Origin: Enterocloster lavalensis
GTDB taxonomy: Bacteria > Bacillota > Clostridia > Lachnospirales > Lachnospiraceae
Direction: 5' to 3'
Assembly (NCBI RefSeq): GCF_902364025.1
Contig: NZ_CABJCG010000001.1
Location: 372,001-436,000, forward strand
Length of the DNA stretch: 64,000 bases
This document shows positions 1 through 7,856 of this stretch, piece by piece (position 1 is the stretch's first letter; every line of letters begins with the position of its first letter). Made by a program: the position numbers and the translations under genes. The notes under the pieces were generated by a model. That model worked only from the letters and a program-made list of their open reading frames with translations, was not told the origin of the DNA and did no database searches.

Positions 1-824
1 TTGCAGTTTACCACATACATCGTGTCATACGCTGCTTCTCCGGCGACAGCGCTTCCCGGAGTCTCGCTGAGGTAGGAGGCGAGGGCATACCCGGTCTGGC
101 CGTTGTAAATCACCTGATAAAATCCGTTTCCGGCAGTGGATACATAGCTCACGCTGGCTCCAAGTGGAATTTTGCAGATTTCCCCGGAGGTGGTGAAATC
201 GCCGGGCCGCAGGGTGATAAACTCGTTGCAGTTCACCACATACATCGTCTTATACGTCGCCCCATTGCCGCCCGGATCCTGGGCCGGGACCGTGCTCTGA
301 GTTTCCGGCGCTGTCTGGGAATTTTCTTCCGGCTGCTCCGTGGACGCGGGCTGAGTCTGATCGGAAACCGTGGTTTCCACAGCGGCCGCGGTGGTTTCCG
401 GCTCCGTTTCAGCCTCCGCCGCCGAGGTTTCCTGCTCCGCGGCGGTTGTTTCCTTCCCGTCCGCTTCCTCCTCCGTCTGCTTCTTCTGATCGCCGTCCGA
501 GGCCCCCCATCCGTCGCTGCCGCCGTCCGCAGCCTGGGCCGCTGCGCCCTTGTCCTTACCCTTGCTCCACACAAAATAAGCGGTTCCTCCGGCCATGGCT
601 GCCACCAGCAGCAGACAGATGATAATAAAGGGCGCCGCGCTCTTCTTTTTCTTCTCCACAGGGGACGCGCCGCCGGGCTGTGCCGCCGGCTTCTGCGGCT
701 GCTGCCCTGCCGCCCCCTGCGGCGCCTGCCCCGCTGTCCCTCCGGCCTCGCCAGCCGCCCCGCAGGACGGGCAGAATTTGGCGTTGTCCTTCATCTGGGC
801 GCCGCATTTCTTACAGTATTTCAT
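1..824 (-). CDS. Zinc-ribbon, single-TM protein with extracellular SH3b domains (3' end outside window)
   Basis: The reading frame is open from an ATG at 824 to the window edge (at least 274 residues), so the C-terminus is missing. The start follows a GGAGG-type site. Visible in order: an N-terminal zinc ribbon with C4, C7, C18 and C21, a Pro/Gln-rich linker, Lys residues and one hydrophobic helix at about 63-85, then a long Thr/Glu-rich stalk. After the stalk comes an SH3b-like domain starting at about residue 190 (TMYVVNC ... LRPG), and the same TMYVVNC motif starts again at the window edge, so there are at least two SH3b repeats. SH3b domains usually bind cell-wall peptides or glycans. This is the most downstream visible gene of the kinase operon. 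The role as a wall sensor is inferred from architecture. Confidence 0.85.
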   Translation of the reverse strand, partial: MKYCKKCGAQMKDNAKFCPSCGAAGEAGGTAGQAPQGAAGQQPQKPAAQPGGASPVEKKKKSAAPFIIICLLLVAAMAGGTAYFVWSKGKDKGAAAQAADGGSDGWGASDGDQKKQTEEEADGKETTAAEQETSAAEAETEPETTAAAVETTVSDQTQPASTEQPEENSQTAPETQSTVPAQDPGGNGATYKTMYVVNCNEFITLRPGDFTTSGEICKIPLGASVSYVSTAGNGFYQVIYNGQTGYALASYLSETPGSAVAGEAAYDTMYVVNC

Positions 825-879
825 GATCCTTTTCCTCCGCTCCATCAAAACTTCTTTTCACTCTCCGCAAACAGACCGC

Positions 880-910
880 GGGCGGGACGCCGTACCACGG
901 CTGCCCGCCC
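880..910 (-). other. Intergenic GC-rich hairpin between the wall-binding-repeat gene and the SH3b gene
   Basis: GGGCGGG and CCCGCCC arms face each other in the 107-bp gap. There is no convincing U-run on the minus strand, so it may be a processing or pause site rather than a full terminator. Confidence 0.3.
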
Positions 911-931
911 TGTCCGTCCGGCACCGGTCCG

Positions 932-1765
932 TCAATAGTAGGTGCCGTGCTCCACATCGTAAATAAACTCCTCGATCTCCCAACTGTCCACCAGGTAGTC
1001 GCCCAGTTTCTTTCTCACCTTGCTCTCCCAGCTGGCGACCTTGCGGTCCTTTGTCGTGCCCCTGGACAAACCGCGGATCTTCTCCCGGTACTCGTCGGAC
1101 AGATCCGACTTCAGATCGTCCACCGCCTCGGAGATCGTGTTGTCCGTGCTCTCCTCCTTCAGCTCTTTCTCGCTGAGCACGTACTGCCACGGGTCGGATC
1201 CGTCGATTTTGGCTTTCAGCTTGGTGGCCTCGCTCTTGTACATCATGATGCCGTTGGAATCATACCGCACGGTGCGATCCCCCAGTTCCACGGTCTTGTT
1301 GCGGATCAGCACGCCGTTGGCGTCCGCCTGATAAGCGTACTTGGACCCCGAGGTGGAGTCGCTCAAATAGAACAGGCCGGTCTGCAGCACGCCGTTTTCA
1401 TCCAGATAATAGCGGTCCTTCCCAATGTCCAGCCAATAGGTGTACATGGCTCCGTTGTCATTGGGATCCAGATAATACCATTTATCTCCCACCTGCTTCC
1501 AGCCCATGGCCATGGCTCCGCCCTCCGGCTCGAAATAGTACCATTTAAAGCCGATGTACTGCCAGCCCTGCAGCATGTAACCGTTCTGGTCAAATGCATA
1601 CTGCTGGTCTCCGATCTGGCGGATTCCGGACTTGGCGTAACTGCCGTCCTCGTACTCATACCACCAGCCGCCCGCTCCCTGCTGCCACCCGGCCGCGTAA
1701 ACCGTGGCTGCCCCCGCAGCGGAGATCATCAGTGACAATAATGCAATTCCTACGCTTTTTCTCAT
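932..1765 (-). CDS. Secreted cell-wall/choline-binding-repeat protein
   Basis: 277 residues. The N-terminus (MRKSVGIALLSLMISAAGAATVYA) is a typical signal peptide with probable cleavage near A24/A25. Residues about 26-180 are aromatic repeats of the glucan/choline-binding type (GWQQGAGGWWY, GWQYIGFKWYYF, GWKQVGDKWYYL, YWLDIGKDRYYL), about 20 residues each. The C-terminal 100 residues are charged and helical with no recognised family. Such repeats normally attach proteins non-covalently to teichoic acid or polysaccharide. It is the only protein of the operon with a signal peptide instead of a zinc ribbon plus TM helix, so it is likely the released partner or ligand of the membrane sensors. It lies 27 bp after the PASTA kinase gene. 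Confidence 0.85.
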   Translation of the reverse strand: MRKSVGIALLSLMISAAGAATVYAAGWQQGAGGWWYEYEDGSYAKSGIRQIGDQQYAFDQNGYMLQGWQYIGFKWYYFEPEGGAMAMGWKQVGDKWYYLDPNDNGAMYTYWLDIGKDRYYLDENGVLQTGLFYLSDSTSGSKYAYQADANGVLIRNKTVELGDRTVRYDSNGIMMYKSEATKLKAKIDGSDPWQYVLSEKELKEESTDNTISEAVDDLKSDLSDEYREKIRGLSRGTTKDRKVASWESKVRKKLGDYLVDSWEIEEFIYDVEHGTYY

Positions 1766-1792
1766 TGCTTTACCCTCCTTATATGTTTATCA

Positions 1793-3949
1793 TCAGCGGT
1801 TGTGCTGGTCGTGCTCCTCCAGCAGCCGCAGCAAATCATCATTTCCGTTGTCCGCCGTGGTCGTCTGCGCAGCGGTCGTCGTGGGCGCCGCCGTGGTTTC
1901 AACCGGAGCCGCCGTGGCAGCCGGGGTCTGCGCAGCGGTTTCGGGCGGTCTGGCCGGAGTCTGTCTGGCAGCCGTGGTTGCGGACTGCGTCTCCTTAGGC
2001 GCACCGGTGCTGACCACAAACGCCACCGCCGATCCTTTTTCCACCTGGCTTCCGGCCTCCTGTTCCTGCCGGATCACACTGCCCGCCGCCACGTCCCTGC
2101 TGGCTTCCCGGACCGCGCTTCCCTGCAGCCCGGCCGCGCTCAGCAGCTCCATGGCCTCCGCCTCGGTTTTATACTGTAAATCCGGAACGCGGATCAGTTC
2201 TTTGCCGAGGCTGACCGCCACCCGGATGTTGGAATTCTGGTTCACCATGGCGCCTGCGGGAATCTCCTGGCTGATGATACCGCCCTCAGGCACGCTGTCG
2301 TCGTAGCGCGCTTCCTCCTTGACAAGATATAGATAATCCTGCAACAGCAGCTGGGCCGCCTCTTCGTAATCCCTGCCCGTCAGGTCCGCCATCGCCACCG
2401 TTTTGGAAGCGTCCCCGCCCCCAATGCCCTTGGAGATGAGAATTTTGATCTCCGTGCCGGTGGTGCACTCCGTCTCCGGCTCCATGGACTGTTCCGCCAC
2501 CGTTCCCGGGGCCGCCCGGTATTCCTGCTCCTCCTCCACCGGAATCAACCCGGCCTCGTCCAACAGCGCCTTCGCCGCCCCGGCCTCCATTCCGATCACG
2601 TTGGGCACGTAAGTTTTCCGGATACCCGCGCTGATGGTCAGATGAACCGTGGTTCCCGCCTCCGCCAGCTCCCCGTGCTTGATCTCCTGGCGCAGCACCT
2701 TGTTCTCCGGGACCTGGTCGTCGTAGTCCTTATCCCCGATGAGCACCGCCAGACCGGCCTCCTCCGCCAGCTTCCTGGCATCGTCAAAGCTTAAATTCAC
2801 CAGATTGGGAACCCGCGACTTGCCCGCCTCGGTGGTGGGAGCCGAAGGGGTCAGGACCCGCTGGGGCAGCGCCACCAGGGCCACCGCAAGGCCCGTGACC
2901 GCGGCAATCCCCACTCCGATGAGCACCTTGACCCAAACCGGCCATTTTCCCAGGTCCTCCCTGCGCTTTTTCTCAGCCACCCGCTTGACGTTGGAGGCGG
3001 CCAGGTCCTGCTCAAACCGGTTGATGGTCTTGGTTCTGTTCTCAATCTGCACATTTAAGGCATTCATCAGAGCCGCCTCCAGGCTGGGAGAAATCTTCAC
3101 CCCCAGCTTAGACGGCTCCTTCAAGGTATCCTGGGCCGCCCGCTCCATGGCGTCCTCGGGCACCTGCCCGGTCAGCATGTTGTAAAATGTGGCCGCCAGC
3201 GCGTAGACGTCGGTCCACGGCCCCTGATCCCCGCGGCTGCGGTACTGCTCCACCGGAGCAAAGCCCGGCTTGATGATCACGGACAGGCTGCGGCTGTGCT
3301 TGGTGGTAGCGAAACGGGCCGCGCCGAAATCCAGCAGCTTGGTCCGGCCGTTTTTCAACAGATAAATATTGTCCGGCGAGATGTCCCGGTGCAGGATACC
3401 CGCGGCGTGGACGGACTTTAACGCCCCGATCACCGCCATAATTACGGGCATGGACTCCTCCACGGTCATGGCGCCGTCCCGCTCCAGTTTTTCCTTCAGG
3501 GAAATACCGTCCAGGTATTCCATGATAATATATGCCGTCCGGTTGGTCTCAAAGCAGTCGTAAATCTGCACGATGCCCGGCTGAGACTGGAACTTGGCCA
3601 GACGTCTGGCCTCCTCCACGAACTTCTCCCTGCCGGCCAGAAACTGCTCCTCCTTCTCGCCGGAATAGATGGTCACATCCTCCTGTTTCGGCATCCGGGT
3701 GGCGAAATCGCTGGGCAGATATTCCTTGATGGCCACCTTCTGCTGCAGCACCTGGTCGTAACCGATATAAGTCACGCCGAACCCGCCGAAGCCCAGGACC
3801 TGACCCACAATATAGCGCCCTGCAAGGAGCGACCCGGGCAGAATGTGGTACGCCTCCTTTGCCGGAGTCCCGTGCACGTACCCGCAGTGCGGGCAGCGCT
3901 CCAGGGTCTCCTCATAAAGTTCCATACAACCCATACAGCGGCGTTCCAT
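1793..3949 (-). CDS. Zinc-ribbon Ser/Thr protein kinase with four PASTA domains
   Basis: I chose the ATG at 3949 (718 residues). The in-frame GTG at 3958 is part of the GGAGGTG ribosome binding site and cannot be the start. Order: zinc ribbon (C5, C8, C19, C22); kinase domain about 45-315 with glycine loop GFGGFG at 53-58, K75 in VAIK, HRDISPDN with catalytic D189, and DFG at 207-209; basic stretch; TM helix about 339-362; four PASTA repeats about 378-655; Thr/Ala-rich tail. PASTA kinases (PrkC/PknB/Stk1) sense muropeptides and lipid II at the septum. Unusual points are the zinc ribbon in front of the kinase and Ser instead of the usual Lys in the catalytic loop. It follows a second kinase gene by 13 bp, so both are probably co-translated. 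Confidence 0.93.
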   Translation of the reverse strand: MERRCMGCMELYEETLERCPHCGYVHGTPAKEAYHILPGSLLAGRYIVGQVLGFGGFGVTYIGYDQVLQQKVAIKEYLPSDFATRMPKQEDVTIYSGEKEEQFLAGREKFVEEARRLAKFQSQPGIVQIYDCFETNRTAYIIMEYLDGISLKEKLERDGAMTVEESMPVIMAVIGALKSVHAAGILHRDISPDNIYLLKNGRTKLLDFGAARFATTKHSRSLSVIIKPGFAPVEQYRSRGDQGPWTDVYALAATFYNMLTGQVPEDAMERAAQDTLKEPSKLGVKISPSLEAALMNALNVQIENRTKTINRFEQDLAASNVKRVAEKKRREDLGKWPVWVKVLIGVGIAAVTGLAVALVALPQRVLTPSAPTTEAGKSRVPNLVNLSFDDARKLAEEAGLAVLIGDKDYDDQVPENKVLRQEIKHGELAEAGTTVHLTISAGIRKTYVPNVIGMEAGAAKALLDEAGLIPVEEEQEYRAAPGTVAEQSMEPETECTTGTEIKILISKGIGGGDASKTVAMADLTGRDYEEAAQLLLQDYLYLVKEEARYDDSVPEGGIISQEIPAGAMVNQNSNIRVAVSLGKELIRVPDLQYKTEAEAMELLSAAGLQGSAVREASRDVAAGSVIRQEQEAGSQVEKGSAVAFVVSTGAPKETQSATTAARQTPARPPETAAQTPAATAAPVETTAAPTTTAAQTTTADNGNDDLLRLLEEHDQHNR

Positions 3950-3962
3950 GGCCGTCACCTCC

Positions 3963-5930
3963 TCATTGCTCTTGCTGTGCTATTTCCTGATAGATCCGCG
4001 CCTGGGCTTTTTCCGCGCCCTGATCGCTCATAAATTCCAGTTCTCCCAGCTGGCCGTCCACAAACTCCAGCTCCCGGTTGACCTCCAGGTAAATGCGGTA
4101 GACCTGTTCATTCACCGGCAGCGCCGTGTCGTGGCGCAGGTGCAGGATATCCTGGGCCGGCTGGCGCAGCAGGAAATACAGCAGCCGTCCCGCGGCAGCC
4201 CGCTCCACTGTCCCGGCCTCACTGTCCACGGACCATACATCGGTGTATCCCGCCGGAACCTCCCCGTTCTCCAGGGGGCGCACGGCGTAACGGCCGGCAA
4301 TGTGGGCCTGCACCTGCGTAAATTCACCGGTATCGGACACCCAGGCCCTGGAACCGGCTTCCAGGAAGTCCTGGCCGCTGTTGTCCGCCTCAAATTCCGC
4401 GCCGGACTTCTCGAGCTCCGTATTCACATAGAGCACGGAAGCTTTAAATCCCAGCGGTACCTGATTCGGGTTCAGAACCTCCCTGGACTCCCGGTCCAGC
4501 ACTCCCGCAACCGGAGCCGCCGCCCCATCCTGTTCCAGGCGCTCATAGACCTCCTGTTCCAGGCTGGCCATCCGGCCGCCCAGCTCGTCCTCCAGACCGG
4601 TGCTCTCAAAAAGGGCCGGAAACTCCTCCGTGCCGGCCGCTTCCTCAAGCCGGTCGCGGTAATTTTCCCGGGAAATGCAGGTGATATCCAGCTGCACGCC
4701 GGGATAATGTTCCAGAAATTCCGCCGACATATCCAAAAACAGCTGTTCTGTCTGGCTGGAATCCATACCGTCCTTCACCGGCATCCAGACCGACAGCTCC
4801 ACCTGGTCCAGATCCCGGATAAGCTTCTGCTGCCGGGAATACAGAAGTCCCGCCGCAGCGCCGGCCGCAAGGATCACCAGGGAAGCGGCGATTCCCACCG
4901 CCCGTCTGCGCTTTCTGCGCCTGATTTCTTTGGCAAGGTCCGCGTAGCTCTTTTTGTTCTGCAGGGCGTCCGCCATCTGCTGGACATTCTGGAATCGCAG
5001 GGTTGGCTCCAGCGCCATGGCTCTGAGCACCGCGTTGTCCAGATAGTCGGGAATTCCCTCCACAAATTGGGACATGGGCTTTAGCGTGTCCCCCTCGTTG
5101 TGGTTTATGGAATCCTGGCGGTTGACCGACTCGTCCGGCGTCTGACCGGTGATCGCCCGGTACAGGGTGGCGCCCAGGGCGTAAATATCGGTGTAAGGGC
5201 CCTGCTGGCTTTTGCTGCGGTACTGCTCCGGCGGCGCAAAGCCCATCTTGAGCACAATAGTCCTGGTTTTCTCGTCGTCCAGCCCCGTAAACCGGGCCGC
5301 ACCGAAGTCCAAAAGCTTGATCTTGCCGTCGTCGCACATGAACACGTTGTCCGGGCTTAAGTCCCGGTGAAGGATTTTCGCCCCGTGCACATCCTTCAGC
5401 GCGTCGATGATGCGCAGGCCGATCTCCACCGCCTGCTGCCAGGGTAATCTGCCGCCCGCCCTTGAGATGTATTCCTTCAGGGAAACGCCTTCCAAAAACT
5501 CCATCACCATGTAGGCGGTGCCGTTCTCCTCAAAAAAGTCGAACACATTGACAATATTGGGGTTGCTGCTGAACCTGGCCGTGTTCCTGGCTTCGTCCAG
5601 GAAACGGGTCAGGCCGTTTTTGTACTCGTCATGTTTCTTGCCGGTATAGAGAATGACCTCCTTCTGCCCGGGGATGCGGGTCACCATGCCGGCGGGATAA
5701 TACTCCTTGATCGCCACCATGTGCTCCAGCTTCCGGTCCCAGGCCCGGTACAGCACGCCAAAGCCGCCGAAGCCCACCACCGTGCCGATGATGTACCGGT
5801 CCGCCAGCTCCATCTCCGGATACAGGTGATAGATCTCTCTGGGCCGCGTGCCCCGGACATAGCCGCATCTGGGGCATTTGGCCTGTCCCTCCTCATACTC
5901 CTTCATGCAGTTCATACAACGGACTTTCAT
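3963..5930 (-). CDS. Zinc-ribbon Ser/Thr protein kinase fused to an extracytoplasmic solute-binding-like domain
   Basis: 655 residues. Zinc ribbon C5, C8, C19, C22; kinase domain about 45-325 with GFGGFG at 53-58, K75, HRDLSPDN (D190) and DFG at 208-210; basic RRRKRRR and TM helix about 344-364; then about 290 residues outside. The outer part starts with VELSVWMPV and continues with YPGVQLD, ENYRDRL and FPALFEST, which matches the beginning of bacterial family-1 solute-binding proteins (sugar-type ABC receptors). No PASTA repeats are present. The kinase is therefore probably gated by a small ligand instead of peptidoglycan. It is a paralogue of the next gene, sharing the zinc ribbon, kinase layout and the Ser-for-Lys change in the catalytic loop. 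The ligand is unknown. Confidence 0.9.
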   Translation of the reverse strand: MKVRCMNCMKEYEEGQAKCPRCGYVRGTRPREIYHLYPEMELADRYIIGTVVGFGGFGVLYRAWDRKLEHMVAIKEYYPAGMVTRIPGQKEVILYTGKKHDEYKNGLTRFLDEARNTARFSSNPNIVNVFDFFEENGTAYMVMEFLEGVSLKEYISRAGGRLPWQQAVEIGLRIIDALKDVHGAKILHRDLSPDNVFMCDDGKIKLLDFGAARFTGLDDEKTRTIVLKMGFAPPEQYRSKSQQGPYTDIYALGATLYRAITGQTPDESVNRQDSINHNEGDTLKPMSQFVEGIPDYLDNAVLRAMALEPTLRFQNVQQMADALQNKKSYADLAKEIRRRKRRRAVGIAASLVILAAGAAAGLLYSRQQKLIRDLDQVELSVWMPVKDGMDSSQTEQLFLDMSAEFLEHYPGVQLDITCISRENYRDRLEEAAGTEEFPALFESTGLEDELGGRMASLEQEVYERLEQDGAAAPVAGVLDRESREVLNPNQVPLGFKASVLYVNTELEKSGAEFEADNSGQDFLEAGSRAWVSDTGEFTQVQAHIAGRYAVRPLENGEVPAGYTDVWSVDSEAGTVERAAAGRLLYFLLRQPAQDILHLRHDTALPVNEQVYRIYLEVNRELEFVDGQLGELEFMSDQGAEKAQARIYQEIAQQEQ

Positions 5931-5942
5931 AGCTGCTCCCCT

Positions 5943-6725
5943 TTATTTCCAGAATTCAAACCATTTTTTCGGCTGTCTCGTTCCTCCCGTAAACAGCCCG
6001 ACGGCGGAATAATTGTCCATATTCTTTCCGATGCCGTTTTTCTGCACTTCCTGCTCCATGCGTTCCAGCCACTGCCTTGGGGTTGCGGAACGGGCGAGAA
6101 ACGCGGCCATCTCCGCCTCCTCGATGTACTCCCAAAAGCCGTCGGAGCAGAGCAAAAACGCCTGATTCTCGTCGAATGGGATCGGCGGAGCGATCTCGTA
6201 GGTTTTCTTACGCCAAGGGATTCCCATCACCCGCAGCAGGCGGTTGCGGTCCTCGTGATGCCGGATGTCCTTCTCCCGGATCTCACCGGAGGCCACCAGC
6301 ATCTGCGGCACGCTGTGGTCCAGGGTTCTGGAAACCAGGCGGTTATTTTTAAAATAGTACAGCCTGGAGTCCCCGATGTGCCCCCACTGGACCGTGGATT
6401 CGTCGGTTGCCAGCACCACCATGGTGGTTTTCATCTTATCCTGTGCCCCCCGCTCCTCCTGGGCCGCCATCAGGCTGGCCTGGGCGGTCTCAAAGGCGGT
6501 CCGCAGATACTCCTCCACGGTCCCGCCGCTTCGCTCCCTGAAAATGCGGGCCGCCTCGTCGCAGACCAGACGGGAAGCCACCTCGCCCATACCGTGGCCG
6601 CCCAGCCCGTCCGCCAGGATGCAGCAGGCGCCCTCCGGCGTTCTGGCCACCGCGGTGGAATCCTCATTCACTTCCCGCCCGCCCTTGTTGGTCAGGCAGT
6701 AGCAGCTCATCTCTATCTCACTCAT
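5943..6725 (-). CDS. PP2C-family Ser/Thr protein phosphatase
   Basis: 260 residues, soluble. Metal-binding PP2C motifs are intact: NED at 20-22, ADGLGGHG at 38-45, GDSRLYYF in the middle, SDGFWEY, and DNYSAVGLF near the C-terminus. The ATG at 6725 follows GGGGGAG at good spacing. PP2C enzymes of this type (PrpC/Stp) reverse phosphorylation by PASTA kinases. Its position 12 bp before the first kinase gene makes it the likely partner phosphatase of both kinases and of any phosphorylated zinc-ribbon proteins. Confidence 0.93.
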   Translation of the reverse strand: MSEIEMSCYCLTNKGGREVNEDSTAVARTPEGACCILADGLGGHGMGEVASRLVCDEAARIFRERSGGTVEEYLRTAFETAQASLMAAQEERGAQDKMKTTMVVLATDESTVQWGHIGDSRLYYFKNNRLVSRTLDHSVPQMLVASGEIREKDIRHHEDRNRLLRVMGIPWRKKTYEIAPPIPFDENQAFLLCSDGFWEYIEEAEMAAFLARSATPRQWLERMEQEVQKNGIGKNMDNYSAVGLFTGGTRQPKKWFEFWK

Positions 6726-6742
6726 CCTTTGTCTCCCCCGGA

Positions 6743-7843
6743 CTACAACTGCAGCATCCGCTCAAATATATTCTGCCGCTCCAGCATCACCTGGATGATC
6801 TCACGCACCAGCGCATGCTTGACCGGAGGAATGGTGCCCACCACGGGGAGCTCCACATACTCCAGGCGGCTGCTGGATTTGCTGCTGCTGAAGCAGTTGT
6901 AGAGCAGAACCATCCTGGCGGTCAGGTTCATCTGATTCTGTTCCTGAAGCTCCAGCACCGCGTCGAAGGCGCGGTAAAATTTGGTGTTGGCCGGCTCGCT
7001 TCCGTCCGTCACCACCACGATCTTGTCCGCCGCATCCATCATCGCCAGATGGCGCTCGTCCAGGCCGAAGCCGCAGTCCACAAAGATACGCTCATAGGAG
7101 CCGGACTGCTTTAACGCATTCAGAAGCCGCAGCCAGTCCTCCGCCGTCAGCCGCGCCATGGTCAGCGCGTTGGCGCTGGGCAGAAAATAGGACACGCCGG
7201 TTCCGGCATCCGTTTGCGCGTGGCTGGCCGCAAAACCGGCAAAGTTCCCGGTTCCCTTCTGCATCTCAGCCAGCACGCCGTCAATCCGCTCCGATCCCTG
7301 GGCGGTGAAAAAGTCCTCAGAACTTCCGGAATCTTCCAGGTTCAGGTAGAATGTGCGCGTTTCCTGGGAAGCGCTGTACATGGAAGCCGCCGCTGCGAAG
7401 GTGGAAGCCCCTGTGCCGCCGGAAAAGCTCTGAACCAGAATCACCTCGCAGGGCCCCGCGGGCTCCGGCTGAAATTCCGGTTCCGGCTCCGTCTCCGGCA
7501 CCGGAGCGAGTCCGCCGTTGGCGTAGATGTCCATGATCTGGGCATAGATGGCGTCGGGACGCTGGTATTTCCCCACCGTCTTATAGCCCTTCAGCACCGG
7601 CTCATCGTTGCTGTCGCAGAGATAACCGCAGTTTTCCTGCCCCAGCTCCCCTGCGCCCACTCCGAAATTTTCATCCACCAAAAACACATCCCCGCCGTTG
7701 TTCCGCACGTATTTGAGATAAAACTCCGGCTTTGAGAAGCAGTGGGCCTCAATGTACTCTTTGAAGCCGTTTTCCATAATATTGACCAGATGAACCAGGA
7801 ACTGTTCGTCCTGCTCTCCGATTACCACGTGAATTTTGTTCAT
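6743..7843 (-). CDS. CpaE/TadZ-like P-loop protein with N-terminal receiver-like domain
   Basis: 366 residues from the ATG at 7843, which follows AGGAGGAAGGGT; a longer TTG-initiated form at 7876 would overlap that site. The first 110 residues resemble a response-regulator-like domain (VVIGEQDEQF; FLVDENFG), then a Pro/Glu linker, then a MinD/ParA-like domain starting VILVQSFSGGTGAST. The P-loop has Ser and Ala where MinD proteins have the signature and nucleotide-binding lysines. CpaE/TadZ proteins also have altered P-loops and act as polar localisation factors for Tad pili. The later motifs FVDCGFG and KIVVVTDGSEPAN fit the fold. Inference: it places the kinase or sensor complex in the cell rather than driving ATP hydrolysis. 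No Tad pilus gene is visible. Confidence 0.75.
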   Translation of the reverse strand: MNKIHVVIGEQDEQFLVHLVNIMENGFKEYIEAHCFSKPEFYLKYVRNNGGDVFLVDENFGVGAGELGQENCGYLCDSNDEPVLKGYKTVGKYQRPDAIYAQIMDIYANGGLAPVPETEPEPEFQPEPAGPCEVILVQSFSGGTGASTFAAAASMYSASQETRTFYLNLEDSGSSEDFFTAQGSERIDGVLAEMQKGTGNFAGFAASHAQTDAGTGVSYFLPSANALTMARLTAEDWLRLLNALKQSGSYERIFVDCGFGLDERHLAMMDAADKIVVVTDGSEPANTKFYRAFDAVLELQEQNQMNLTARMVLLYNCFSSSKSSSRLEYVELPVVGTIPPVKHALVREIIQVMLERQNIFERMLQL

Positions 7844-7856
7844 ACCCTTCCTCCTG

